The notes: generated by a model not told the origin, from the letters alone. A DNA stretch of 64,000 bases from Pseudomonas sp. MTM4 (GCF_019355055.1 NZ_CP048411.1:2569501-2633500), one strand, 5' to 3'; counted from the stretch's first letter, positions 52,547-61,958 are shown. Program-made: numbers and translations.

Positions 52547-53979
52547 CGGCCCACCCCGCCAAGCCAGAGCAGCAGGGGTTCGCTGATCAACGCCAGGCTC
52601 AAGGCCAGCAGCGCCGGCAGCATGGCCAGCCACTGCGCGAGGCGGTCCGGCACGACGCTGGGCGGATTCGGCCGGGCACGATCGAAGCCCAGCGCCACCA
52701 CACGAAATACGTAGGCAGCGGACATCAGCGTGCCCAGCAGCACGCCGAATGCCCAAGGCCAGTGCTGCGGCTGCTCGAACAGCGGCTGCAGCAACAGCCA
52801 CTTGGCGAGAAAGCCACCGCTGGGCGGCAAACCGATCAGGCTGCCACCGGCCACCGCGAAGGCCGCCATCGCCACCGGCATGTTCTGGCTGGCGCCTTTC
52901 AACGCACGCACCCGACGCGTGCCGAGTACCCGCTGCAATTCGCCAGCGGCGAGAAACATCGAAACCTTGGCCAGGCCATGGGCGATGACGAACAGCCACA
53001 GCGCGGCGGTCATGCGCGGTTCCTGCCAGTGCAGCAGCAGACCCAGCGCCAACAAGGCGTAACCCAGTTGCGCGACCGTCGAATAGGCCACCAGCACCTT
53101 CAAGCGCGGCGCGCGCAGAGCCGACCAGCCGCCAGACAGCAACGCCAGGATGCCCGCCGCGGCAAACAGCACGCCGGCCTGGCGACCCAGTTCGGGCGGC
53201 GCGATCTGGGTCCAGACCAGCCAGAGAATGTAGATCGGCCCCTTGACCACCAGCGCCGAGAGCAGCGCGCTGACCGCCGTCGGCGCGCCGGAATGCGCCG
53301 GCGGCAGCCACAGGTGCAGCGGCCACAGCGCCGCTTTCAACATCAACCCAACACTCATCAACAGCAGCGCCAGCCGGGTGCTGGCATCCACTTCGGCCAG
53401 TTCCGCCAGCAGCAGAATGTCGAGCACACCGTAGCGGCCATACAACAGCGCGACGCCGAACAGATAGGCAAGCGATCCGGCCAGCGACAGCATCAAGTAA
53501 TTGAACGCCGGGCGGTAAGCCTTGCGCCCGGCCAGCGCCACCAGCGCAACCGCCGTGAGGCTGAGCAGTTCGAGGGTGACGTAGAGGTTGAACAGATCGG
53601 CCGACAGCCACAGCGCGACCAGCGCGGCGTGCAGCAGGCAGGATAAGGGCCAGTAATCCTCATTGCCGGTGGCGTGCGGGCTGCGCGCGGCGTAAAGCGC
53701 TACCAGCAGGTGCAGCCCGGCGGTGAAGAGCATCAGCAAGGCGGTCAGCGGCGTGAGCTGGAAGCGGATCGCCAGCGGCGTGTCCCAGCCGCCAATGTTC
53801 AGCAGCTGCGGTCCCACCTGCATGACGTGGTGCAGGGCTGCAGCCGCGGCGAGCAGGCTGGTGAAGGTGATCGCAATCACGCACAAACCCTTACGCCGCG
53901 GCTGTATCCCTAGCAGAAACAGACCACCCAGCAGCGGCAGAGTCAGGCTCACCAGTGCAAGCGTCAGTGCCGGCGTCAT
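52543..53979 (-). CDS. mnhD: Monovalent cation/proton antiporter subunit MnhD/MrpD
   Basis: A 478-aa subunit with about 14 membrane segments. Glu137 in YVTLELLSLTA corresponds to the essential MrpD Glu137, and Lys215 lies in GLMLKAALWPLHLWLPPAHSGAPTAVSALLSALVVK. It forms one proton pathway of the Mrp complex. It overlaps the MnhC gene by four bases and is followed by two further antiporter-like subunits, unlike standard Mrp operons. Confidence 0.9.
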   Translation of the reverse strand: MTPALTLALVSLTLPLLGGLFLLGIQPRRKGLCVIAITFTSLLAAAAALHHVMQVGPQLLNIGGWDTPLAIRFQLTPLTALLMLFTAGLHLLVALYAARSPHATGNEDYWPLSCLLHAALVALWLSADLFNLYVTLELLSLTAVALVALAGRKAYRPAFNYLMLSLAGSLAYLFGVALLYGRYGVLDILLLAELAEVDASTRLALLLMSVGLMLKAALWPLHLWLPPAHSGAPTAVSALLSALVVKGPIYILWLVWTQIAPPELGRQAGVLFAAAGILALLSGGWSALRAPRLKVLVAYSTVAQLGYALLALGLLLHWQEPRMTAALWLFVIAHGLAKVSMFLAAGELQRVLGTRRVRALKGASQNMPVAMAAFAVAGGSLIGLPPSGGFLAKWLLLQPLFEQPQHWPWAFGVLLGTLMSAAYVFRVVALGFDRARPNPPSVVPDRLAQWLAMLPALLALSLALISEPLLLWLGGVGR

Positions 53980-54257
53980 CGGCGCTGCTCCCGGTCGTCC
54001 TGCACCGCGCCCGCCAACCGCAAGGCAAGGGCCGTGGCGCTGACCGCCACCACCAGGCCGGTAACCACCAGCGCCACCAGCACCGGATCACTCGGCTGGC
54101 TGCGCGTCGCCAGGGCGATCATCACCAGAAACACACCGCTGCCCATCAGATTGAACGCGATGATCCGCCTCAACGCCTGGCGCAGGGTCAGCAGGCCGTG
54201 TAGCCCGAGCAACCAGAGCGCGGCGCCGACACCCATCCAGAACAGTGCGCTGCTCAT
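53976..54257 (-). CDS. mnhC: Cation/proton antiporter subunit MnhC/MrpC (NuoK-like)
   Basis: A 93-aa NuoK-like protein with three transmembrane segments, including the family stretch RIIAFNLMGSGVFLVMIAL. It lies directly before MnhD as in all Mrp operons and overlaps both neighbours by four bases. It probably joins the antiporter-like subunits to the rest of the complex. Confidence 0.88.
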   Translation of the reverse strand: MSSALFWMGVGAALWLLGLHGLLTLRQALRRIIAFNLMGSGVFLVMIALATRSQPSDPVLVALVVTGLVVAVSATALALRLAGAVQDDREQRR

Positions 54258-55162
54258 GACGACTCCTCGCCTTCGCCGATGACCAACAGGCTCAGACTGG
54301 CGGCGATCGACAAGGTCGCCACGGCTTCGATCAGCAGGATGATGAGCTTGGCCGAATCGTCCGGGTAGTTCAGCCAGCCCTCGCCCAGCCAGGCGGTGGT
54401 GATGGCTACGCAGATGAACAGCAACAGTCCGCCCAGTACCAGCAGCCGCAGCGGTGCGAACGACCAGCGCAACCTCGGCAGCAGAGCCGACAGGCGCAGC
54501 AGAACCACGCCCGCAGCGAGCAGCGAACCCGCCTGGAAGGCCCCACCTGGCGAGCTGGCGCCGCGCCAGAGGATGTAGCCCGCCGCCAGCACCAGCAACG
54601 GTGCCAGCACCCGTGCCCAGGCACGCAAAAGCGGCCAGGGTTCAGCCAGATCGAGGCGGCGCGGACCGAGCTGTCGTGCACCAAGCAGCGCCAGCAGCAG
54701 CACGGCCAGTTCGAGAAGCGTGTCCCAGGCCCGCACGTTCAGCAGCACCGCCGTCACCGGATGGCTGACACCGGTGCGCGGCATGACCCGGTCAAGCTCA
54801 TCGGGCAGCGTTGGCGTGCCATCGGCCAGCGGAGCGAGGCCTTGCAGCAGCATGAACAGCAAAGGCAACACCACCAACGCTGCCGCCAGCCGCTGACGGG
54901 TCGGGGGAATGTCCGGCAATTCTTGGCGACCCGGCTGACGTGCCAGCGCGGCAAACAGCAACACGCCGGACAGCCCGGCGCCGATGGCAGCCTCCGCCAG
55001 CGCGAGATCCGCCGCGCCCAGGCGTGCCCAGATCACCGCCATCACCATGCCGAAGGCAACGAACAGCAGCACGCTGGCATAGAGGTTGCGCCCGTACAGC
55101 GCGCCCAGGGCGAGCGCGAGCAACAGCAGACCCAGCGTGCCGTCGAACAGCCAGTCAGTCAT
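54254..55162 (-). CDS. DUF4040 + MnhB fusion subunit
   Basis: A 302-aa membrane protein. The N-terminal third (about 1-75; GALYGRNLYASVLLFVAFGMVMAVIWARLGAADLALAEAAIGAG) is the DUF4040 domain normally at the MrpA C-terminus or as MbhD. The rest (about 135-300; LLNVRAWDTLLELAVLLLALLG, GGAFQAGSLLAAGVVLL) is MnhB. The large NuoL-like N-terminal part of MrpA is absent, and the two extra antiporter-like genes downstream may supply it. It overlaps both neighbours. Confidence 0.87.
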   Translation of the reverse strand: MTDWLFDGTLGLLLLALALGALYGRNLYASVLLFVAFGMVMAVIWARLGAADLALAEAAIGAGLSGVLLFAALARQPGRQELPDIPPTRQRLAAALVVLPLLFMLLQGLAPLADGTPTLPDELDRVMPRTGVSHPVTAVLLNVRAWDTLLELAVLLLALLGARQLGPRRLDLAEPWPLLRAWARVLAPLLVLAAGYILWRGASSPGGAFQAGSLLAAGVVLLRLSALLPRLRWSFAPLRLLVLGGLLLFICVAITTAWLGEGWLNYPDDSAKLIILLIEAVATLSIAASLSLLVIGEGEESS

Positions 55163-55451
55163 CGTCCGGATCCTCGCTGGCCTGGCGTGCCAGCAACTGG
55201 CAGGCGGTCGCGCTGGAAGCCATCAACAGCAGCCAGATCAGCAGCATCTGCCCCACTTCGAGCAGACTCTCGGCGCGGACCGACAAGCCGGCGACCACCA
55301 GCCCGAGACCCAGGGTATCGGCCTTGGTGAGGGCGTGCAGCCGGCTGACCGCGTCGGGAAAGCGCAGCAGGCCAATGCTGCCGGCGGCAAAGAACAGCAG
55401 ACCGCCGAGCAATAGCGCCCAGCTCAAGACGTCGAGCAAAAGATCAATCAT
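55155..55451 (-). CDS. mnhG: Cation/proton antiporter subunit MnhG/MrpG
   Basis: A 98-aa protein with three membrane segments and the MnhG pattern AAGSIGLLRFPDAVSRLHALTKADTLGLGLVVAGL. It overlaps the MnhF gene before it and the DUF4040-MnhB gene after it by eight bases each. The ATG at 55451 is set by family start. Confidence 0.9.
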   Translation of the reverse strand: MIDLLLDVLSWALLLGGLLFFAAGSIGLLRFPDAVSRLHALTKADTLGLGLVVAGLSVRAESLLEVGQMLLIWLLLMASSATACQLLARQASEDPDDD

Positions 55452-55695
55452 GGTGGCTTTGCCGCAACAGTTGCACCAGCGCGGCACTGGCGACCGCCGC
55501 CAGCAAACCCAGCAGCAGCGCCACGTCACGCAGCGCGGGCTGTTCCTGCCACTGCGCCATGACCAGCAGCAACGCCGTGCCGGCGGTGCCGAACAACTGG
55601 ATCGCCAGCAGCCGGTCCACCCGTTTCGGCCCCAGCACGACGCGCACCAGGCCGACCGCGATGGTCAGCAGCAACAGCGCCGAATAAACCGCCAT
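55444..55695 (-). CDS. mnhF: Cation/proton antiporter subunit MnhF/MrpF
   Basis: An 83-aa protein with three membrane segments and the MnhF motif RVVLGPKRVDRLLAIQLFGT, where the GPxxxDR-type Asp is conserved. It starts within the stop of MnhE (TAATG) and overlaps MnhG. Confidence 0.88.
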   Translation of the reverse strand: MAVYSALLLLTIAVGLVRVVLGPKRVDRLLAIQLFGTAGTALLLVMAQWQEQPALRDVALLLGLLAAVASAALVQLLRQSHHD

Positions 55696-56189
55696 TAATG
55701 CTCGCCCCGCGCCGGGAGCAGCCGGGTCAGCCGCGCCTCCAGCTCGATCAGCGTCGCTTCCCACGGCTGTCGCTCATCCAGCACGTGTATGCGCATGCAG
55801 TCGGCATCGATTCGCGACGCCAGCGTGCCCGGCAGCAATCCGACCAGCGCCGACAGCAGCAGCCGTATCCGCGGCGATTCGCAGCGCAGGCGGTAATCGA
55901 CCCACGCCGGCTGCAGCGACCGTCCTGGATGCAGTGCGCGCAGCGCCACGTCCCAGGCACCCAGCGTCATGTGTTTGAGGACGAACCAGACAAAGCCCGG
56001 CAGGCTTACCAGCGAAGGTTGCCAGGACCGCAGACCCAGCCAGAGCGACAGCCCAACGGCGAGCAGCACGCTCGGCACGCCGATGGCCCAACCGTTGCCG
56101 TCAGCGAACAGCGCCCAGATCGCGGTATAGAGCAGCGTCCAACCCAGCCCATCGATCCAGCGGCGGCGCGATCCAGTTTCTCTGCTCAC
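55695..56189 (-). CDS. mnhE: Cation/proton antiporter subunit MnhE/MrpE
   Basis: A 164-aa protein with two to three N-terminal membrane segments and a cytoplasmic C-terminus, containing SLPGFVWFVLKHMTLGAWDVALRAL and LPGTLASRIDADCMRIHVLDE, the MnhE pattern. It is the first gene of the operon. The GTG start at 56189 has AAGGAGA upstream. A longer frame to 56327 gives a non-conserved extension. Confidence 0.89.
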   Translation of the reverse strand: MSRETGSRRRWIDGLGWTLLYTAIWALFADGNGWAIGVPSVLLAVGLSLWLGLRSWQPSLVSLPGFVWFVLKHMTLGAWDVALRALHPGRSLQPAWVDYRLRCESPRIRLLLSALVGLLPGTLASRIDADCMRIHVLDERQPWEATLIELEARLTRLLPARGEH

Positions 56190-56308
56190 AAGGTCTCCTT
56201 CCGGCTGATCGAAGTGTCGATCCGAAATCCTCCATGGCGTTCCGTCGCGCTGGCGATGGGCTTGTTTCCTAGCATTGCACAGTGAATGAGCGCTCGAGCG
56301 CCGGGCGC

Positions 56309-58711
56309 TCACTCCGCGGCCCGACACGGCATTCGCAGTGACTGGCCCGGTTCGAGCTGCTCGCGACCCGCCGCGTGATGCACGCTTACCGACCGGTCGT
56401 TGGCGCTGTCAGCCGTCACCGTCAGCCAGCCATCGTCCAGCTGCAGATGCAGGCGCGCCTGACGGTAGACCAGCGACAGCGCCACGTGCCGCAGCTCAGC
56501 TGGAGGCATGGGGAAAACATGCAGGCCATCGAGCTCTGGCCGCACGCCAAGGTAACGGCGCTGCAGCACATCCAGCGACCCGGACATGGCGCCCAGATGC
56601 ACGCCTTCCTGCGTACCTTCATCGCCCGGCGTACACAGATCGACATCCAGGGTTTGCTGAAAATAGGCCCATGACGCCTCGCTATCGACCTCGGCCAAAG
56701 CGCCGGCGCAACTGACGTTCGACAGGCTAGACTCGTGTGTCAGGCGCGCCAGGTGGTAGGCCAGCGTGCGATGCAGGGCGTCCTCGTCGTGCCGATAGCC
56801 GAGCCATTGAAACAGCGCCTGATATTGGTTTTGCGGCAACAAATGATGCGCCATCAGCACATCCGCCTGCTTGGTCAGCTGATAGCGATCACAGCTGTCG
56901 TGTCGCGCTTCGAGCATCCAGTCCAGCCGCGGACGGTCGCCGTGCAGCCACTCTTGCGGAGGCGGTTCGAGCTTTTCGAACCCCTCGAACTGGCTGAGCA
57001 CGTCGTCCTCCACGAAGGGGAGATAGATGCGCCGGCTGATCTGCTCCCAACCCTCCACCTCATCCGCTTCGAGTTGCAGCCTGTTACGCAGCGCATCGGC
57101 CTTGTCTTTAGGCAGTAACTCGAGCACCTGCCGCGCGCAACAGAGCGTCCAGACCGCCATGAGATTGGTGTACGCGTTATCGTCCAAGCCGGGCTCCGCC
57201 GCGCCAGGGTAGCCATTGTGATACTCGTCTGGGCCGATCACGCCACAGATCAGATAGCGCTGCCGAGACTCGTCGAAGCGCGCCAGGCTGGCCCAAAAGC
57301 GCGCCACTTCGATGATCAGCTCGGCCACTTGCCCAGCCAGCAGCGCCTCGTCACCGGTCGCGAGATAAAGCTGCCATGCATCGAACGCAACCGCCGAGCC
57401 GATATGGCGTTGCAGGTGGGTGTGATCGGGCATCCAGCGACCCGACATTGGGTTGAATTGCCAAGGAGGGGTTTCCTCCTCGCCACTGTCGGCACTGCGC
57501 CAGGGAAACATGGCACCGCGCAAACCGGCGCGGCGCGCCCGTTCACGGGCCGTATCCAGGCGTCGATGGCGATAGTCGACCAGGTTGCGCGCCAGCTCGG
57601 GAAAATGGGTGACGAGAAACGGGAACGCAAACAACTCGTCCCAGAACACCTGGCCGTAGTAACCCTCCATCCAGCCGCGCGGGGGAAAGCCGAGATCCTT
57701 GCCGACGCTGTTCGCCGATACCGTTTGCAGCAGATGGAAGGCATGAAAGCGCAGCGCCAACTGCAGCTGGGCATCATCCGATTCGATCGGCATGTGCCGC
57801 CAGAGCTGCGCCCAGGCATCGCAGTGTGCGCGTTGCAGGTCGTCGAAATCAGCCTGCGGCAGTTGCTGGAGCACCTGCTCGCGCGCGTGGTCATCGTCGG
57901 CTGGCCGCTCGTCATCGACCTGCACCAACACTCGCTTTTCGATGACCAGCCGCCCATCCGCCGGCACCCTACATTCAGCCTGTTGAATGAGCCGCTGCTC
58001 GACCTGTTGGCCACGCCAGTGCAGACCCAGCCCCGGCGTCCGGATGCCCACGGCCATCGCCAGGCGGCGACGATCATTGTTAACCCTGGCGCTCAGCGCC
58101 GCGCGCCCCTGCTCGTCGTGCTGGATGTCTAGCGCGCCGAGGCGTTGCCCTTCGTAGGCGTCATTGCGGGGAATCGCAGCATTGGTCACGCCGCCATCGA
58201 GGGTCGCGCGAAGCCGGATGCGAGCGACGTCTCGCGGTACCTTGAGCTCCCAACGCAGCACCGCCAGCTGTGGCGAGGCCATGCTGACGAAGCGCGTCTC
58301 GTGCAGCTGCAGCGCATGGCCCGCGATAACGAAATCCAGCTCGCGCTCCAGCAGGCCGCTTTCCAGCGTCAGGCACTGGCGGTACCCGCGCAGCTCGACA
58401 CCGTCGAGGCTGTACCAGTCGCCGTCATCCAGCGCGAAGCTCAGACCGAACGGGTCGGGCAGATTGACCAGCGCGGCCATCCGCACCGCGCTGCCATTGA
58501 CCTCACGCGGCGCATCGTCGTACCAGCCGGCACGGTACAGGCCGGCGTAATGGTCACCGCCGCCAGCCGAATGCAGGGCAGCTGCCTCCGGCGCACAGAC
58601 ACGGCAGGCCAACAGGCCATTGCCCAGTGCTAGCAGCGCCTCACGCCGGCGCTCGTCATCCGGGTCGTAGCTATCGAAAACCACTTGGCTCGGAACGTTC
58701 GACTCAGTCAT
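56309..58711 (-). CDS. Glycoside hydrolase family 65 disaccharide phosphorylase
   Basis: An 800-aa GH65 protein: N-terminal beta-sandwich (about 1-270), linker, and (alpha/alpha)6 barrel (about 330-700) with GWMEGYYGQVFWDELFAFPF, the catalytic acid Glu496 in GVIGPDEYHNGYPG, and KQADVL, the phosphate-site region. GH65 enzymes phosphorolyse trehalose, maltose, kojibiose or nigerose to glucose 1-phosphate plus sugar. The specificity here cannot be read. The start overlaps the PfkB gene by eight bases, so the two are made together. No beta-phosphoglucomutase gene is beside it. Confidence 0.9.
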   Translation of the reverse strand: MTESNVPSQVVFDSYDPDDERRREALLALGNGLLACRVCAPEAAALHSAGGGDHYAGLYRAGWYDDAPREVNGSAVRMAALVNLPDPFGLSFALDDGDWYSLDGVELRGYRQCLTLESGLLERELDFVIAGHALQLHETRFVSMASPQLAVLRWELKVPRDVARIRLRATLDGGVTNAAIPRNDAYEGQRLGALDIQHDEQGRAALSARVNNDRRRLAMAVGIRTPGLGLHWRGQQVEQRLIQQAECRVPADGRLVIEKRVLVQVDDERPADDDHAREQVLQQLPQADFDDLQRAHCDAWAQLWRHMPIESDDAQLQLALRFHAFHLLQTVSANSVGKDLGFPPRGWMEGYYGQVFWDELFAFPFLVTHFPELARNLVDYRHRRLDTARERARRAGLRGAMFPWRSADSGEEETPPWQFNPMSGRWMPDHTHLQRHIGSAVAFDAWQLYLATGDEALLAGQVAELIIEVARFWASLARFDESRQRYLICGVIGPDEYHNGYPGAAEPGLDDNAYTNLMAVWTLCCARQVLELLPKDKADALRNRLQLEADEVEGWEQISRRIYLPFVEDDVLSQFEGFEKLEPPPQEWLHGDRPRLDWMLEARHDSCDRYQLTKQADVLMAHHLLPQNQYQALFQWLGYRHDEDALHRTLAYHLARLTHESSLSNVSCAGALAEVDSEASWAYFQQTLDVDLCTPGDEGTQEGVHLGAMSGSLDVLQRRYLGVRPELDGLHVFPMPPAELRHVALSLVYRQARLHLQLDDGWLTVTADSANDRSVSVHHAAGREQLEPGQSLRMPCRAAE

Positions 58712-59663
58712 GCAACACCCTCGCAGCACGCAAAAGCTGCTGCACCATCGCGGCGACCTGTTCACGATCGGGATACGCCGGCTGCGAGCCATAGGCGGTG
58801 ACGGCCAGGTTCGCCGCGGCCACGCCCCAGGCAGCGGCTTCGCGTGGCGCGCGCCCTTCCAGCAACGCGATGGCGAAGACGCCGGTAAAGGCATCGCCGG
58901 CGCCTGTGGTATCGACCGGCTCCACCTGCCCCGGCGGAACATGTGAAACGTCCTCACCGCAGGCCAGGACACAACCGCCATCACTCAGCTTGATGCAGAC
59001 GATCTCCGTGCCGGCCCGCTGCAACTCACGCGCGGCATCGGCAGCGGCCTCGATGTTGTCGACCGGATGCCCGACCAGCGCTTCGGCCTCGTCGGCGTTC
59101 GGCGTGATCGCGTGCAGCATGGGCAGCATGTTGCGCTCCAGGCGATCCGGAAACGAGGGGTCGAGCACCACCGGAATATCCTGGCGCGCCGCGCTCTCGA
59201 TGGCGCGGCGTACGACCCAAGCGGGAATTTCGTAATCGAGCACCAGAACGGCCGGGGTTTGGCATTCCTCGATACGTGTATAGGTGGCGTCGGCGGCCGC
59301 CTGGTCCCAGCAGTCGTTGGCATTGGATGCCAGCACGATGTGCTTCTTTGCATCCGGCGGGACCATGATCATCGAAACGCCAGTTGCCTGACCCGCCACG
59401 CGACCGACGCCGTCGACCTCTACCCCAGACTCGCGCAACGGCCCGAGCGCCTGCTCGGCCAGATCGTCGTCACCCACCTGCCCAAGCAAGATACTGCGAT
59501 GGCCGAAGCGTGCAGCAAGGTAGGCGGTATTGCTGGCCTTGCCGCCGGACAGGCGACACAGATCATGGGCCAGCAGGGTCTCGCGACCGCCGGGCGGTTC
59601 GTCGACCCGCACCTGAAAATCGGCATTGATGCTGCCCAGGGACAACAGCGTTAGGCGCTCCAT
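58704..59663 (-). CDS. PfkB/ribokinase-family sugar kinase
   Basis: A 319-aa kinase: LLSLGSINADFQVRVDEPPGG start, GGKASNTAYLAARFG, and the C-terminal catalytic DTTGAGDAFTGVFA with the base Asp. The family phosphorylates ribose, fructose, nucleosides or other small sugars. The overlap with GH65 suggests that it phosphorylates the free sugar released by phosphorolysis, or the product of a related route. The ATG at 59663 has GGAG seven bases upstream, while an ATG at 59669 is too close. Confidence 0.9.
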   Translation of the reverse strand: MERLTLLSLGSINADFQVRVDEPPGGRETLLAHDLCRLSGGKASNTAYLAARFGHRSILLGQVGDDDLAEQALGPLRESGVEVDGVGRVAGQATGVSMIMVPPDAKKHIVLASNANDCWDQAAADATYTRIEECQTPAVLVLDYEIPAWVVRRAIESAARQDIPVVLDPSFPDRLERNMLPMLHAITPNADEAEALVGHPVDNIEAAADAARELQRAGTEIVCIKLSDGGCVLACGEDVSHVPPGQVEPVDTTGAGDAFTGVFAIALLEGRAPREAAAWGVAAANLAVTAYGSQPAYPDREQVAAMVQQLLRAARVLHD

Positions 59664-60015
59664 GAACATGCTCCGGCGGTTCAAGCTCGTCCTTTAACGG
59701 ACCTGAACGGCTGGCCAGGGTTCGCGTTTCGCTACTCATCGGTCAGCTCTGACCCATCGTGGGAAGCGCCCGCCCCGCTTCTTTCGCACTTCAATGCGCA
59801 GGCGGCTCCTGCCGATGCGGAACAATCGGCGGGAACCCATTGGCGCCGCGGCCGCTCGAACCTCAATCGCCAACACTGGCGCAGCGCCAAGGCATCCATG
59901 CCGGGGCTTGCTGGCGATACCGAACACCGCACCCGTCAGGGTGTTCAAGTTACTGTCGGGCAACAGCCCAAGCCTGCGTGATGCCTGTATCGGCACGCGT
60001 GCGAGGAGCCTTCGA
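59664..60015. other. Divergent gap between PfkB and cstA genes
   Basis: 352 bp, divergent promoters expected. It holds a 7-bp-stem hairpin (GAACACC 59922-59928 with GGTGTTC 59940-59946) and GC-rich text with no convincing gene. An open frame running into cstA from 59794 has no protein resemblance before the cstA ATG. Confidence 0.5.
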
Positions 60016-61698
60016 ATGAGTGCGATTGCGTTGATGATTGTGGGGCTGGCGGCGATGTCGCTGGGGTATCTGTTCTACTCGAAGTTCATCGCCGAGAAAA
60101 TCTACCGCCTCGATCCGAACTACCGCACCCCGGCCCATACCATGCGCGACGGTGTGGATTATGTGCCGACCAACCGGTTCGTACTCTGGGGGCACCACTT
60201 CACCTCGGTGGCGGGCGCGGCGCCCATTGTCGGCCCGGCCATTGCAGTAATCTGGGGCTGGGTGCCGGCGTTCCTCTGGGTGGTGCTGGGCACCATCTTC
60301 TTCGCCGGCATCCATGACTTCGGCGCGCTCTGGGCCAGCGCCCGCAACCGGGGCCAATCGGTGGGCATGCTCAGTGGGCGGCTGATCGGTTCGCGCGGCC
60401 GCAGTCTGTTTCTGGTCGTGATCTTCCTTGTCTTGCTGATGGTCAACGGCGCCTTTGCCGCGGTGATCTCCAACCTGCTGGTGTCGACGCCGACTTCGGT
60501 AATTCCGGTGTGGGGCGCCATCCTCGTTGCGCTGGTAATCGGCCAGCTCATCTACCGCTACAACGTCAAATTGCTGTGGCCCTCCCTGGGCGGCGTGATC
60601 GTGCTTTACCTGCTGATCCTGCTGGGCAACGCCTACCCGATCAGCCTGCCGGATACGGTACTGGGCCTGAGTGCCAAGTCGTTCTGGATTCTGCTGCTGT
60701 TCGCCTACGCGGCCATCGCCTCGCTGCTACCGGTGTGGGTGCTGCTGCAACCGCGTGATTACATCAACGGCCTGCAACTGTTCGTCGGTCTCGGCTTGCT
60801 CTATCTGGCGGTGCTGTTTGGTGCGCCAGATTTGGTTGCGCCGGCATACAACACCGAATTACCTGCCGATAGTCCGAGCATCGTGCCGCTGCTGTTCGTG
60901 ACCATCGCCTGCGGGGCGATCTCTGGCTTCCACGGGCTGGTGGCGTCCGGCACCACCTCCAAGCAGCTGGACAAGGAAACCGACGCCCGCTTCGTCGGCT
61001 ATTTCGGCGCGGTGGGTGAAGGCATGCTCTCGCTGGCGGCGATCATCTGCTGCACTGCCGGTTTCGCTACGCTGCTCGACTGGCAACAGGTCTACACCGC
61101 CTTCGGCCAGGGCGGCGTGAATGCCTTCGTCCAGGGCGGCGGCACGCTGCTCGCCAACGGCCTGGGTCTGCCGGCGGACCTCGGCGCCACTATTCTTGCG
61201 GTAATGGCGATTCTCTTCGCCGGCACCACCATGGACACCGGCCTGCGCCTGCAACGCTTCGTGATTCAGGAAGCCGGCGAGCTGGCCGGCATGAAGGTGA
61301 ACACTCTGGTCGGCACGCTGATCGCAGTCGGTGTGTGCATGGCCCTGGCCTTTGGCGCTGGCTCCGAGGGCAGCGGCGGCATGGCGATCTGGCCGCTGTT
61401 CGGCACCACCAATCAGCTGCTGGCGGGATTGACGCTGTCGATCATCACCGTGCTGCTGATCAAACAGGGCCGTCCGGCGATGTACACCCTGGTGCCACTG
61501 GTGTTCCTGCTGGCGATGTCGATCTACGCGCTGCTGGTGCAGATGGGCCAGTTCTACCGCGCCGAGAACTGGTTGCTGCTGGGCATGGATGTGGTGATTC
61601 TGATCGCCGCGCTGTGGGTCACCCTTGAAGCGATCATCGCCATGCGCAAGGGCCGCGATCCGGCTGCCGAGATGACCACCGACGAGCCGCTGCCATGA
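60016..61698 (+). CDS. CstA-family (carbon starvation) transporter
   Basis: A 560-aa membrane protein with about 15 hydrophobic segments and the CstA patterns FYSKFIAEKIYRLDPNYRTPAHTMRDGVDYVPTN, GHHFTSVAGAAPIVGPAIAV, GIHDFGALWASARNRG and FGTTNQLLAGLTL. The family imports pyruvate or peptides. At 560 aa it is shorter than E. coli CstA and BtsT (about 700). GCGAGGAGCC precedes the ATG. It overlaps the cory-CC-star gene by four bases. Confidence 0.9.
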   Translation: MSAIALMIVGLAAMSLGYLFYSKFIAEKIYRLDPNYRTPAHTMRDGVDYVPTNRFVLWGHHFTSVAGAAPIVGPAIAVIWGWVPAFLWVVLGTIFFAGIHDFGALWASARNRGQSVGMLSGRLIGSRGRSLFLVVIFLVLLMVNGAFAAVISNLLVSTPTSVIPVWGAILVALVIGQLIYRYNVKLLWPSLGGVIVLYLLILLGNAYPISLPDTVLGLSAKSFWILLLFAYAAIASLLPVWVLLQPRDYINGLQLFVGLGLLYLAVLFGAPDLVAPAYNTELPADSPSIVPLLFVTIACGAISGFHGLVASGTTSKQLDKETDARFVGYFGAVGEGMLSLAAIICCTAGFATLLDWQQVYTAFGQGGVNAFVQGGGTLLANGLGLPADLGATILAVMAILFAGTTMDTGLRLQRFVIQEAGELAGMKVNTLVGTLIAVGVCMALAFGAGSEGSGGMAIWPLFGTTNQLLAGLTLSIITVLLIKQGRPAMYTLVPLVFLLAMSIYALLVQMGQFYRAENWLLLGMDVVILIAALWVTLEAIIAMRKGRDPAAEMTTDEPLP

Positions 61699-61958
61699 CG
61701 CAGCGACCGTTCTTCCAGCGTTTGTCGGACGGGCTGCAGGAGTTCTACGTCGCGCCCTACCGGCGCACCTTCGCCCGCGCCCGGCGCGACGAGGACGACC
61801 TGTTCATGCTGCTGGTGTTTTCCGAGGCGCTGGGCGTACCCAATCCCGCCGCCTGGTACACCCTGGAGCTGATGCCGGAACTCTATGAACGCTTCCATGA
61901 CTGGCATCGCCGCATGGGCATGGAGCACTCACCGCTGGATCACATCGGATGCTGCTAG
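61695..61958 (+). CDS. cory-CC-star protein
   Basis: An 87-aa soluble-looking protein with several aromatic and charged residues (QEFYVAPYRRTFARARRDEDDLFMLLVFSEALGVPNPAAWYTLELMPELY-type core) that ends exactly in Cys-Cys-stop, the feature that names the family. Its function is unknown. It sits between cstA and an ArsA-type ATPase, overlapping both, so the three are translationally coupled. The terminal CC could bind metal or form a thioester or disulfide; this is inference. Confidence 0.82.
   Translation: MTQRPFFQRLSDGLQEFYVAPYRRTFARARRDEDDLFMLLVFSEALGVPNPAAWYTLELMPELYERFHDWHRRMGMEHSPLDHIGCC

Noticed and set aside
52547..53611. Upstream extension of the second antiporter-like gene
   Set aside because: The frame is open but overlaps MnhD, and the residues are a mirror-frame shadow. 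The family start MTWTSWLPL with an ATGA overlap fits better.
59794..60015. N-terminal extension of the cstA frame
   Set aside because: No hydrophobic or conserved sequence before the ATG at 60016, which has a good GAGGAG site.
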